NCBI GenBank assembly: GCA_026983795.1
Contig: JALSTI010000211.1
Span: 1 to 42,202 of the forward strand
Direction of reading: 5' to 3'
From: Melioribacteraceae bacterium
GTDB taxonomy: Bacteria > Bacteroidota > Ignavibacteria > Ignavibacteriales > Melioribacteraceae
Length of the DNA stretch: 42,202 nucleotides
The stretch's first letter is position 1, and each line of letters begins with the position of its first letter. The notes beneath the pieces are model-generated. The model searched no databases. It was not told the origin of the DNA and was given only the letters and a program-made list of their open reading frames with translations. Shown piece by piece: positions 35,032 to 42,202 of this stretch. The position numbers and the translations under genes were made by a program.

Positions 35032-35135
35032 TTAATCGGAAACCGTTTAAATGGTTTATTTCTACTAATGCTATCCTTGCAGGAGAGCCGGAGATTAAAG
35101 CCTGTTTTAAAAACACAACCGGTTTCACCGATTAA
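35032..35135. repeat. Short element bounded by imperfect inverted repeats, upstream of efp
   Basis: The stretch from 34920 to 35237 is the longest gene-free region (318 bp). Besides the efp promoter and a terminator it holds a 104-bp segment whose ends mirror each other: TTAATCGGAAACCG (35032-35045) and, in reverse complement, TTAATCGGTGAAACCG (35135-35120). A second, near-palindromic AACCGTTTAAATGGTT follows the left end (35041-35056). An open frame of 80 codons (35128-34886, minus) crosses it but overlaps efp and shows no family signature. A miniature mobile element or an intergenic repeat of this genome is possible; no second copy occurs in the window. Confidence 0.4.
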
Positions 35136-35177
35136 ATTTTCCCTTTTTACAAAATAATTTTTAAAAGTGACAAAATT

Positions 35178-35213
35178 TTAAATAAAAACGCCGTGATTAA
35201 CAACCACGGCGTT
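35178..35213 (-). terminator. Rho-independent terminator of the FG-GAP protein gene
   Basis: On the minus strand AACGCCGTG (35213-35205) pairs perfectly with CACGGCGTT (35195-35187) around a 9-nt loop, followed by TTTTTATTT. It lies 24 bp past the stop codon of the gene at 35238. Confidence 0.9.
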
Positions 35214-35237
35214 AATTAAATAAAAGCAATTGATATA

Positions 35238-37046
35238 CTATTTCATTAAAATCATTTTCTTGGATTTACTAAAATTGCCGTATTTAAGGGTATAAATATA
35301 AGTTCCGCTGGCAACCTTGGAGCCTGAATTATCGGTTCCGTCCCAAACAACACTGTGCAATCCTGCGCTTGTTTCTTTTCCGGAAATTAGAGTTTTTACT
35401 TCCCTTCCTAAAGCATCATAAACCGTAAGCGAAATCTTTTTATCCAATGGCAAACTAAATTTAATAGTTGTACTCGGGTTAAAAGGATTAGGATAATTTT
35501 GCTCCAATTTATAATCATCGGGTAAAATTATTGTTGCATCTTTACTTTCAATACCGGTTGGGTTTGTAGCTTCTAATATTCTCAAACCCCAAATTTTAGG
35601 ATTAACAATTTTGCTTGTTGTTGTATCATAGGCGCTGCCGTTCCAAACCAAATTGGTAACGTCAATACTGTCATTAATTGCTTGATAAGGAAGAATGATA
35701 TCTTCGAAACCGTCTTTATCGAAATCGGTATTTCTTGCCCACATTTTAGAAACGAACGCATGTTGAATACTATAGGTTGTATCCGTTACTCCCGAAGAAT
35801 CTTTTATTGTCATTGCTGTATAAATTGTTGAATCGCCGGGATATAAAACACTGGCTTCCCAATTTGCCGGATCGGTTTTATCTCCGCCCATAAATTCTGC
35901 AGTTACAACATTTGTAGGATAAGAACCACTAAAATAAAGGTTCGGATGTCCGTCGCCGTCAATATCACCGTAACCATATCCGAAAGAAGCGCCGGCAAAT
36001 AATGTATCTGTTCCGTTAATCAGTTCAAGGTGAAAAACATTATCCGTTGTAATTTCATGTATATTTTGTCCGGGTTCGTAGTGAATCATATCAATTCTAT
36101 AGCCCGTTTTATACGTCGGCATATAAATTTCTTCTCTTCCGTCGCCGTCAACATCATACGCTACGGCACCGAATAAAGCTACTTCATCTGTGCTGGATAA
36201 CATTAAATTTTGATGATTATTCGTAGTATCAGCCATAGAATAAGTATCCGGACCGTCGACGGTAACAGGAGTAACATTTTTCATATTCCAATTGTGCAGA
36301 AGAATTTCCTTATTACCCGTCCCGTCCAATTGAGCGGAGAACATTCCATAAGGAGTTCCGCCTCCAAGTCCGTATTTTGAATCGTCTCTTCTCAGTTTAA
36401 CAAATTCCACATCAAAATTAGAAAAACCTCCGTTGCCGGTTGACCAATTTCCGGTTGCGCTAATAATATAAAAGCCGTCATCAGAACTTCCGGAACCTGC
36501 ATCGTGCGCAGTTAACAATTCATTTTTGCCATCACCGTCAATATCGAGAGTTTCCATATATTCATTTTTACCAGGAGTACCCTCTAAAACGGAAGAGCCA
36601 ATAACTTTAGAAGGTTTATCGCCGAAGTTATATGTTCCCTTAACACCGTCCCATTCGTAAATCATTATTCCGTTACCGTTACTGTAATACAGAATTTCCA
36701 CCAAACCGTCATTATCAAGATCGGCAAATAAAGGATAGCGCGGAGTAGAACCGCCGCCGCCTTCAGTTAGAATAGGAGACGTCCAAACCAACTCTAACGA
36801 ATCATTCCCCACATTAACAAACAAACTGACGGTTCCGCCTTGAAAATAGTTTGTTGCTAATATTGCCGATTGACCTGTGCCGAAAGGATCCGGATCGTAA
36901 GCAACACCTCTTATGCTGTTTAATCCCGCTAAAACTGAATCTTGATCCGGTGTTGGTACATTGTAGGCTGTAGAAATTCTCACCTGAGAATAAATCAGCC
37001 CTGTTGTTAAAAAGAAAGTAATAGTTAGTAATAAAAGTTTTCTCAT
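35238..37046 (-). CDS. Secreted FG-GAP/VCBS repeat protein with type IX secretion sorting domain
   Basis: The 602-residue precursor has a signal peptide (1-20). The body contains at least five calcium-binding DxDxDG loops: DLDNDGLVEIL (109), DIDGDGKNELL (168), DVDGDGREEIY (298), DIDGDGHPNLYF (361) and DFDKDGFEDII (441). These indicate a seven-bladed beta-propeller of FG-GAP/VCBS type. Residues about 513-602 are the T9SS type A sorting domain, with LEQNYPNPFNPSTTIKF, VYDALGREVKTL, VWDGTDNSG and the final KKMILMK. It should be exported across the outer membrane and anchored or released. Substrate is unknown; no enzyme motif is seen. It has a GGGAGG site. Confidence 0.9.
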   Translation of the reverse strand: MRKLLLLTITFFLTTGLIYSQVRISTAYNVPTPDQDSVLAGLNSIRGVAYDPDPFGTGQSAILATNYFQGGTVSLFVNVGNDSLELVWTSPILTEGGGGSTPRYPLFADLDNDGLVEILYYSNGNGIMIYEWDGVKGTYNFGDKPSKVIGSSVLEGTPGKNEYMETLDIDGDGKNELLTAHDAGSGSSDDGFYIISATGNWSTGNGGFSNFDVEFVKLRRDDSKYGLGGGTPYGMFSAQLDGTGNKEILLHNWNMKNVTPVTVDGPDTYSMADTTNNHQNLMLSSTDEVALFGAVAYDVDGDGREEIYMPTYKTGYRIDMIHYEPGQNIHEITTDNVFHLELINGTDTLFAGASFGYGYGDIDGDGHPNLYFSGSYPTNVVTAEFMGGDKTDPANWEASVLYPGDSTIYTAMTIKDSSGVTDTTYSIQHAFVSKMWARNTDFDKDGFEDIILPYQAINDSIDVTNLVWNGSAYDTTTSKIVNPKIWGLRILEATNPTGIESKDATIILPDDYKLEQNYPNPFNPSTTIKFSLPLDKKISLTVYDALGREVKTLISGKETSAGLHSVVWDGTDNSGSKVASGTYIYTLKYGNFSKSKKMILMK

Positions 37047-37077
37047 TTAAACCTCCCTAGTTTAATTTGAAATAAAT

Positions 37078-37764
37078 TTATGAGAGCTCAGCCAAATATC
37101 TGTTTGCATCTCTGAAGTAGATAGTATTTTTATATTTATCTTTTACCGATAAAAGAAGTTGTTTAGCTTTACTTTTATTGTTTGCGGAAATATAATTTAT
37201 TCCGGCGTTCAGTAAATATTCGGGATTAAGAGCATTTGTTTGGGAAACATTAGCTGCTTTTTCATAAAATTCAGCCGCCATGTCATATTTATTTTCGGCC
37301 TCGTAACATGCAGCAATTCCGGCAAAAGCGGCGGCTTTTAATATATCATTATCGCCGGAATAGTCATTATAATATTTTCTTGCTTCTTCGTATTTCCCTA
37401 AATAATAATAAGAATTAGCTAAAAATATTTTTGCTTCTTCGCCTTGCTCCGTGCTTCCGTAATTTTTTACAATTTCTTTCAGTCCAACGACCGTTGTACC
37501 CGGTCTGCCGTCAATAGCTTCTTGATAGGAACCAGCGTTATATATAGGCATAACCTTTGCTAATTCTTTTGAAGCTTCTAAATTATCTTCCTCAACTTTA
37601 TTAATATACCAAAAAACGCCGAAAATAATTAGAGCAATAATACCAACACCGATAATTATTTTTTGTTTGTGTTCTTCAAAAAGCTCCAACGATTTGGAAT
37701 AAAATGTGACTAATTTGTCTTCTTGGATTTGTTTTCTGCTTAATTTTTTCTTTTTAGCTATCAC
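37078..37764 (-). CDS. Single-span membrane protein with TPR repeats (YfgM-like)
   Basis: The 228-residue protein has a basic cytoplasmic N-terminus (KKKKLSRKQIQEDKL), one membrane helix at about 37-53 (IIIGVGIIALIIFGVFW) and an extracytoplasmic region with TPR pairs, seen at 110-135 (KIFLANSYYYLGKYEEARKY), 150-170 (GIACYEAENKYDMAAEFYEK-like) and 185-215. This layout is like YfgM, a periplasmic chaperone helper attached to the SecYEG region, but family assignment is not firm. The start is GTG with AGGTG upstream. It lies 31 bp before the FG-GAP gene on the same strand, so the two may be co-transcribed. Confidence 0.78.
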   Translation of the reverse strand: MIAKKKKLSRKQIQEDKLVTFYSKSLELFEEHKQKIIIGVGIIALIIFGVFWYINKVEEDNLEASKELAKVMPIYNAGSYQEAIDGRPGTTVVGLKEIVKNYGSTEQGEEAKIFLANSYYYLGKYEEARKYYNDYSGDNDILKAAAFAGIAACYEAENKYDMAAEFYEKAANVSQTNALNPEYLLNAGINYISANNKSKAKQLLLSVKDKYKNTIYFRDANRYLAELS

Positions 37765-37823
37765 TCAAACACCTGCATTTGTTCTATAATATTAATTGAT
37801 TTATTTTAGAAATTTAATAAATA

Positions 37824-38873
37824 TTAACTCACAATCCTAATGTGATTTGAATAGATCCAGGCTTTTCCATCAAGAAAAACTTCTACACGGTAAGCCCCGG
37901 ATTTTTTTATTACAAAGTCCGCATCTACATTTTCGACAGTGTCAATAACTTTTCCATTTCGTAAAAGTTTAATATTGCCCGTAACATGCGGCAACAATAC
38001 CCTTAATTTTATTCTGTTTTTTAGTTTAATCTCATCACCCATGTTATAAATTTTTCCACCGGATTCGGCAAAAAATCTAAATCCCTTTGCATCCGCATGA
38101 TAATAATTTGAGACGAAACATTTGCCTTCCTTGAGTGCGCCATAAATTTCATTTTTAACTGCTTGAAGTCCGGCGGCATTTTTTACGCTGCGTAATTTTT
38201 TCTTCAGCAGAATGTGAGTCCTAATAGATTTAAATAAAACCTTGTAAGGAAAAACTTCAACCTCAAAAAATCCCAGCAAATTTACTTTATGCGCATGAGC
38301 GTCAACACCGCCAATTCCAACAACCCTTCTTATTTGATTTAATTTATCCCAAATTTTTAATGTTTCTTGCGGTGGTTGTTTAATAGATTTTAACGGGTGA
38401 ACAAAATAGTTATATTTGTTTTTTTCGGTAAGTCCTTCCATCCATTCAGACATATGGTTCCAAATTTCGATACCGGTAAAATCTTTAGAATCCCATGCCG
38501 TCCAAGGATAAGGAGGATGTTCCTTCATGGATTTTCTTTTTTCATGAGGATGTGCAATAAATCCTATTCCGCCTTCTTCTTTTACTTGTTTTACATACTC
38601 TTTTGCAGAAAGCCTTGTAGAAATATTGTTATTAATACCGAAAGCCAAGTAATGGTTTTTATTATTTCTATCATTTATTTCCGTGCCGACAAGAAGTAGT
38701 GTTTTACCGTACCAACCTTCGTAGCCTTCTTTTAGTGCCCTGAGAGTATTATGATCGGTCAGCATTAAAAAATCGAGTCCCACCTCTTTTGCCGTTTCGG
38801 CAATATCTTTAACCGAACCCGATCCGTCGGAAAATTTTGAATGGACGTGAATAACGCCAATATATTCGTACAT
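37824..38873 (-). CDS. PHP-domain metal-dependent phosphoesterase-like protein
   Basis: The 349-residue protein starts directly with the PHP motif: HVHSKFSDGSGS (His9, His11, Asp16), then LMLTDHNTL (Asp40, His41) and later GFIAHPHEKRK and GGVDAHAHK, which supply the remaining metal ligands. The C-terminal about 70 residues look like a beta domain (LRVLLPHVTGNIKLLRNGK). Family knowledge: stand-alone PHP proteins hydrolyse phosphoesters such as nucleotides or histidinol phosphate, but this substrate is unknown. It is 28 bp downstream of the small conserved gene at 38902. Confidence 0.85.
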   Translation of the reverse strand: MYEYIGVIHVHSKFSDGSGSVKDIAETAKEVGLDFLMLTDHNTLRALKEGYEGWYGKTLLLVGTEINDRNNKNHYLAFGINNNISTRLSAKEYVKQVKEEGGIGFIAHPHEKRKSMKEHPPYPWTAWDSKDFTGIEIWNHMSEWMEGLTEKNKYNYFVHPLKSIKQPPQETLKIWDKLNQIRRVVGIGGVDAHAHKVNLLGFFEVEVFPYKVLFKSIRTHILLKKKLRSVKNAAGLQAVKNEIYGALKEGKCFVSNYYHADAKGFRFFAESGGKIYNMGDEIKLKNRIKLRVLLPHVTGNIKLLRNGKVIDTVENVDADFVIKKSGAYRVEVFLDGKAWIYSNHIRIVS

Positions 38874-38901
38874 AAAGCACTTAAATTTTATTGAAACTTA
38901 C

Positions 38902-39204
38902 TTAAGACTCTACTTCAAAAAGTGTATTATAATGTGTGGATTTGTCCTTAATCATATCTGAGATTTTTGTCATAAGAATATCGACTCTCTCATCCACGCT
39001 GTCATCAGCTTCTTCCCAGTCCTGCTGGGATTTGTAAACATAAATTTCTTCGAAATTATTATTTTTTCCTTTAACCTCGTAAACGGAATAACTTTCCAAG
39101 CCTTCACCTTTTACAAGACTTTTCAATTCCTTAACAACATTAAGATATTCACTTCTCTTTTCCGGAAAAATTTCATATCGAATAGAAAAGATAACTTTGC
39201 TCAT
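38902..39204 (-). CDS. Small protein of unknown function, dimeric alpha-beta barrel-like
   Basis: I do not recognise a named family. The 100-residue protein has no signal peptide. The order strand-helix-strand-strand-helix (VIFSIRYEIF, YLNVVKELKSLV, SYSVYEVKG, FEEIYVYKSQQDWEEA) resembles the ABM/dimeric alpha-beta barrel fold, in which two chains form one barrel. No catalytic residues can be named. A GGGAG site precedes ATG. It lies 17 bp after dapF and before the PHP gene, so it is probably part of that transcript. Confidence 0.7.
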   Translation of the reverse strand: MSKVIFSIRYEIFPEKRSEYLNVVKELKSLVKGEGLESYSVYEVKGKNNNFEEIYVYKSQQDWEEADDSVDERVDILMTKISDMIKDKSTHYNTLFEVES

Positions 39205-39221
39205 TTAACTCCCTCGATTAA

Positions 39222-40064
39222 TTAGATTAATATTTCACCGGTATAAACAATTTTTACCCCGCCGGTTAGGGACATATTTTTAACTTTTTTATTTTCATAC
39301 AGAAAATCTACAGTTAATATTTCACCGCTGCGGGTAAGCAAATCAACAGGCAGCTTCACATTATATTTTAAATTTGCAATTATAGCAGCCGATACCGAAC
39401 CCGTTCCGCATGCTAATGTTTCGCTTTCCACTCCCCTTTCATAGGTTCTGATTGTTATATATTTTTGGTTGATATCAATAAAATTGACATTTGTACCATT
39501 TATAAAATATTGTTTAGCGTAACGGATTTTCTTTCCTAATATTTCAACGGGAATATTTTCAATATTAAGATCGAAATCAAACAAGTCTTTTATTTCATTT
39601 ACAACAATAACAACATGAGGCGTTCCTACATCAACATAGTTAACAACAAAATCTTTGCCGTCTATAACCATACGCATATCTAACTTAATTTCTTTGGGTT
39701 TATTCAGATTGAAAGTTACCAAACCATCATTAAGAATTAAACCTGAATATTTTTCACCGTGAAATTCGAATAAGATATTATCGGTCTTCACCTTTTTATT
39801 AATTGCAGCATATTTAAGTACACATCTTGCACCGTTACCGCAAAGGGCTCCGGTAGTTCCATCCGCATTGAAATAATCCATACTAAAATCATATATTTTA
39901 CTTTTATCAAAAATTAAAACGCCATCGGCGCCAATACCAAATCTTCTATCGCAGAATTGCTGTATTAACTTATTGGACGGAATAAATTCCGGATTGAACA
40001 CTTTATCTATTAAAATGAAATCATTTCCCGCCGCAACCATTTTTGTGAAGCTAATTTTTTTCAT
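39222..40064 (-). CDS. dapF: Diaminopimelate epimerase
   Basis: DapF converts LL- to meso-diaminopimelate for lysine and peptidoglycan synthesis. The 280-residue protein has the two catalytic cysteines in the standard places: Cys75 in GALCGNGARC and Cys219 in ETLACGTGS. MVAAGNDFILID near the start and VDVGTPHVVIVV are further family marks. It opens a short co-directional group with the small protein and the PHP gene. Confidence 0.97.
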   Translation of the reverse strand: MKKISFTKMVAAGNDFILIDKVFNPEFIPSNKLIQQFCDRRFGIGADGVLIFDKSKIYDFSMDYFNADGTTGALCGNGARCVLKYAAINKKVKTDNILFEFHGEKYSGLILNDGLVTFNLNKPKEIKLDMRMVIDGKDFVVNYVDVGTPHVVIVVNEIKDLFDFDLNIENIPVEILGKKIRYAKQYFINGTNVNFIDINQKYITIRTYERGVESETLACGTGSVSAAIIANLKYNVKLPVDLLTRSGEILTVDFLYENKKVKNMSLTGGVKIVYTGEILI

Positions 40065-40259
40065 AAGAAACTGAAATTTAAGCTATTAGCAAATACGATG
40101 CAATAAAAATAGGCTGAATGTTGCGTAAATTAGGTGAATAATACAAGAAAAGGCAAACAAAAAAGAAGAACAAGTGGAGAAAAATATTTTAGAGACCAAT
40201 CACATATTGATTTGTTTGGAACGTTTATGTTTTACTTGAAAGAACTTTATAATTTTTTA

Positions 40260-40922
40260 CTATACACAATATTTATCAATAAATTTTCGGGCCTGCGGGT
40301 GGCCTAACTCCAATGCCTTATTAAAATCTTTACAAGCTCCTTTTTTATCTAAGAGTTTTAATTTTAATTTTCCTCTTCTCAAGTATGCTTCTACATAATC
40401 ATGTTTAATTTTAATAGCTTCGGAAAAATCGAGCAGTGCACCGGTAAGATCATCGTTAATCTCCTTAAGGTCTCCTCTCATCAGGTAAGCTACAGAATTA
40501 GACGGATTGGAATTAATCAATTTATCAAAATCCGCAAGGGACTTTTTTACATAGTCGTCTTTATTGCTTACGTCAAGCAAAGTAGATTCAGTTTGGTTTT
40601 CATTTTGACTTTTATCTTTAATTAAATCCGGATCAATCTTTTTGAGTATTTCTTTCGCATCTTTATTCCCCAACTGAAATGCCTTTTTAAAATCCTTAAT
40701 CGATTCTTTTTGTTTTCCTAATTTCAACTTAATTTTCCCTCTTTCATAAAGGGCCAAATGGTCTTTAGGATTCAGCTCAATACTCAAAGATAGCTCGGCT
40801 AAAATTTCTTCTTGGGTTTTATAACGTTTTTGTTTTTTCTTAAACAATGTTTTGTTAAGGGTAACATAAATTACAATTATAAAAATGATTAGTGCAATAT
40901 ATATTAGTTGAGTTGTATTCAC
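40260..40922 (-). CDS. Membrane-anchored TPR protein
   Basis: The 220-residue protein has an N-terminal membrane helix at about 6-23 and then a mainly cytoplasmic or periplasmic TPR region. Two blocks of repeats (about 40-90, ALYERGKIKLKLGKQKESIK; and 130-215, AYLMRGDLKEINDDLTGALL and AYLRRGKLKLKLLDKKGACK) are separated by a hydrophilic linker. The last repeat ends near a Cys pair, KACKDFNKALELG-like. The start is GTG with a weak site. No specific function can be given. About 195 bp without features separates it from dapF. Confidence 0.75.
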   Translation of the reverse strand: MNTTQLIYIALIIFIIVIYVTLNKTLFKKKQKRYKTQEEILAELSLSIELNPKDHLALYERGKIKLKLGKQKESIKDFKKAFQLGNKDAKEILKKIDPDLIKDKSQNENQTESTLLDVSNKDDYVKKSLADFDKLINSNPSNSVAYLMRGDLKEINDDLTGALLDFSEAIKIKHDYVEAYLRRGKLKLKLLDKKGACKDFNKALELGHPQARKFIDKYCV

Positions 40923-41134
40923 TTATTTCTTATGATTAAATGGAAAAAGCCCTTTATCATTATCGGAAGAGGTAGAAAAATATTAAGAATACATTAACCG
41001 GAAAAGACAATGCATAATAATAATTTTAAAGTTTAATTTCAAATAATTAGTATATTTTTTGAAGATTTTTTTTATAATTATCAAATAATTATTTTGATGG
41101 ATTTAATTTCGATTTGGCTTAACTTAAAATTGAG

Positions 41135-41487
41135 TGGAGGTGGCGGGAGTCGAACCCGCGTCCGAAGATACCCTTCAGTGAACGTCTACACACATAGCCT
41201 ATTATTTTAATTTCATCCGTTTATCCCAAACAGGCATGGTATAAACGGACTAGCTTGGTAAAAGTTTCGCCTCCTCTACCCAAGCAATCGATTCGGCTAG
41301 CATACTGTTACGGCGTTCTTCCTTCTCCCAGCATGCACAGATCAGGAGAACGGCTGCCATTTAATTAGGCAGCAAGTGCGTAGTTATAGTCGTCGTCTCG
41401 ACTTTATCCCGACGTTTAACGTGTCTTCGGGGAACACGGTGCGCAGTTCAAAGAACAAATATCTCCGTCGAAGCCAATTTCACCCCC
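41135..41487 (-). ncRNA. ssrA: Transfer-messenger RNA (tmRNA)
   Basis: tmRNA frees stalled ribosomes and tags the nascent protein for proteolysis. The 5' end GGGGGTG (41487-41481) pairs with CACCTCC (41142-41136) to form the tRNA-like acceptor stem. The TTCGACGG segment just inside the 5' end and the T-arm GGGTTCGACTCCC at the 3' end are the universal marks. CCA is not encoded after the discriminator A. The tag frame (41397-41368) reads DDDYNYALAA and stops at TAA (41367-41365), possibly with one Arg codon in front. The molecule is of the one-piece type, about 353 nt. Confidence 0.96.
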
Positions 41488-41518
41488 AAACTTTGTGGGC
41501 ATTTTTGATATAGCAGGT

Positions 41519-42067
41519 TTACGGATACCACTCTTCTTCCGGTTCATCATTCACCATATTTTCATACCTTGCTAAGGAAAACAACAGATCGGATAATCTA
41601 TTCAGATATTTAACAATTTCAGTATTAATCTGTTCCCTTGCCATAAGTTCAACAACATTCCTTTCGGCTCTTCTGCAAACCGTTCTGGAAAAATGTAAAA
41701 GTGCCGCAGATTTTATTCCGCCCGGCAGAATAAAATTTTTTAATTCCGGTAATCCGCTTTCAATTTTATCAATAGATTTCTCAAGAAATAAAGTCATTTC
41801 TTTTTTTACTCTCGGTAATTCGATTCTAATTTTTGATTCGTTTAACGGCGTAGCCAAATCGCTTCCAAGTGTAAATAATTGGTTTTGTACTTTAATAAGA
41901 ATTTCTTTTGTTTGTACATCAACGTTTTCCGAGAGTATAACGCCAATTGAAGCGTTCAGTTCATCAACAGTTCCGTAGGCTGAAATCCTGGATTCGCTTT
42001 TAGAAACCCGTTTCCCACCAAATAAAGATGTAGTGCCCTTATCGCCGGTTTTAGTATAAATTTTCAT
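41519..42067 (-). CDS. Cob(I)alamin adenosyltransferase, PduO type
   Basis: This enzyme transfers an adenosyl group from ATP to cob(I)alamin to make coenzyme B12. The 182-residue protein is a single-domain PduO-type (ATR) enzyme: ATP-binding TKTGDKGTTSLFGGKRVSKS at residues 4-23, GTVDELNASIG, and the active-site region RTVCRRAERNVV followed by YLNRLSDLLFSLARYEN. The start overlaps the stop of the upstream gene by four bases (ATGA), so the two are translationally coupled. It ends 32 bp before the 5' end of the tmRNA. Confidence 0.95.
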   Translation of the reverse strand: MKIYTKTGDKGTTSLFGGKRVSKSESRISAYGTVDELNASIGVILSENVDVQTKEILIKVQNQLFTLGSDLATPLNESKIRIELPRVKKEMTLFLEKSIDKIESGLPELKNFILPGGIKSAALLHFSRTVCRRAERNVVELMAREQINTEIVKYLNRLSDLLFSLARYENMVNDEPEEEWYP

Positions 42068-42202
42068 AACTTCATCGGCAGTTTTTTTACAAATGCAAAA
42101 TATTCTTGATTATTATTTTCATTTATCAATTTAATTTTAGAATCGTAAATGTCTTTATTCTTTTTAACTAAACCAATTCCGATTTTTTTATTATTTCCAA
42201 AT
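42064..42202 (-). CDS. C-terminal end of an unidentified protein (continues beyond window)
   Basis: The frame is open from the right edge and ends with TGA overlapping the cobalamin adenosyltransferase start. The last 45 residues include KKIGIGLVKKNKDIYDSKIK and end EYFAFVKKLPMKL. The segment is basic and soluble-looking. It is too short to assign a family. The 4-bp overlap shows it is a real coding end in the same operon. Confidence 0.6.
   Translation of the reverse strand, partial: FGNNKKIGIGLVKKNKDIYDSKIKLINENNNQEYFAFVKKLPMKL

Noticed and set aside
34886-35128. 80-codon open frame on the minus strand upstream of efp
   Set aside because: It overlaps efp by 34 bp in another frame, contains the efp promoter and the inverted-repeat element, and shows no family signature.
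41060-41110. AT-rich inverted repeat after the tmRNA as its terminator
   Set aside because: The stem is made only of A-T pairs in a very AT-rich stretch, so it is not distinguishable from background.

Overview
The window is a stretch of AT-rich, tightly packed bacterial chromosome. It most likely comes from an Ignavibacteria-type member of the Bacteroidota/Chlorobi group. The best clues are a secreted protein with a type IX secretion sorting domain containing the NYPNPFNPSTT motif, several beta-barrel-like surface proteins, a tmRNA whose tag ends in YNYALAA, and frequent TTG and GTG start codons. Almost every gene is housekeeping. I see no phage, insertion sequence, CRISPR array or ordinary tRNA gene.

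Layout. 1-2910 (+): the end of an outer-membrane-like protein, an RsbW-type anti-sigma kinase, and malate dehydrogenase with its own promoter and terminator. 3064-5390 (-): rpmA, rplU, mgsA and a porin. 5436-11878 (-): a complete phosphate-starvation block, phoB-like and phoR-like regulators followed by pstS-pstC-pstA-pstB-phoU. 11880-17090 (-): a compact chain of DNA methyltransferase, xseA, xseB, dxs and an oxidoreductase that runs into the phoB-like gene. 17230-18060 (-): an unknown secreted protein. 18243-22308 (+): surE, a large VWA-type membrane protein, bacteriohemerythrin and a ComF-like protein. 22310-25949 (-): argS, rsfS, a LytR_C protein, an unknown secreted protein and a RidA-family protein. 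26080-26841 (+): mazG. 26887-34919 (-): a long co-directional run efp-accB-accC-gcvH-guaA-TPR-radC-lipoprotein-LysM-phoH. 35238-40922 (-): a T9SS-exported FG-GAP protein, a TPR membrane protein, a PHP phosphoesterase, a small conserved protein, dapF and another TPR protein. 41135-42202 (-): tmRNA, a PduO-type cobalamin adenosyltransferase and the end of another gene.

The most informative system is phosphate control. Direct repeats of TTAACA-like hexamers on an exact 11-bp period, the classical PhoB/PhoP operator geometry, lie in front of both pstS and the porin. This links the porin, and possibly the phosphate-inhibited enzyme MgsA just downstream, to the Pst-PhoU-PhoBR system. pstS also has a perfect hairpin that covers its ribosome binding site. 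Two genes appear to start at rare codons: radC at ATT, with an ideally spaced ribosome binding site, and phoH at ACG or another non-standard codon. In both cases the conserved N-terminus is lost if the nearest TTG is used. Nothing here looks like a wholly new multi-gene system. The novel material is regulatory and translational.
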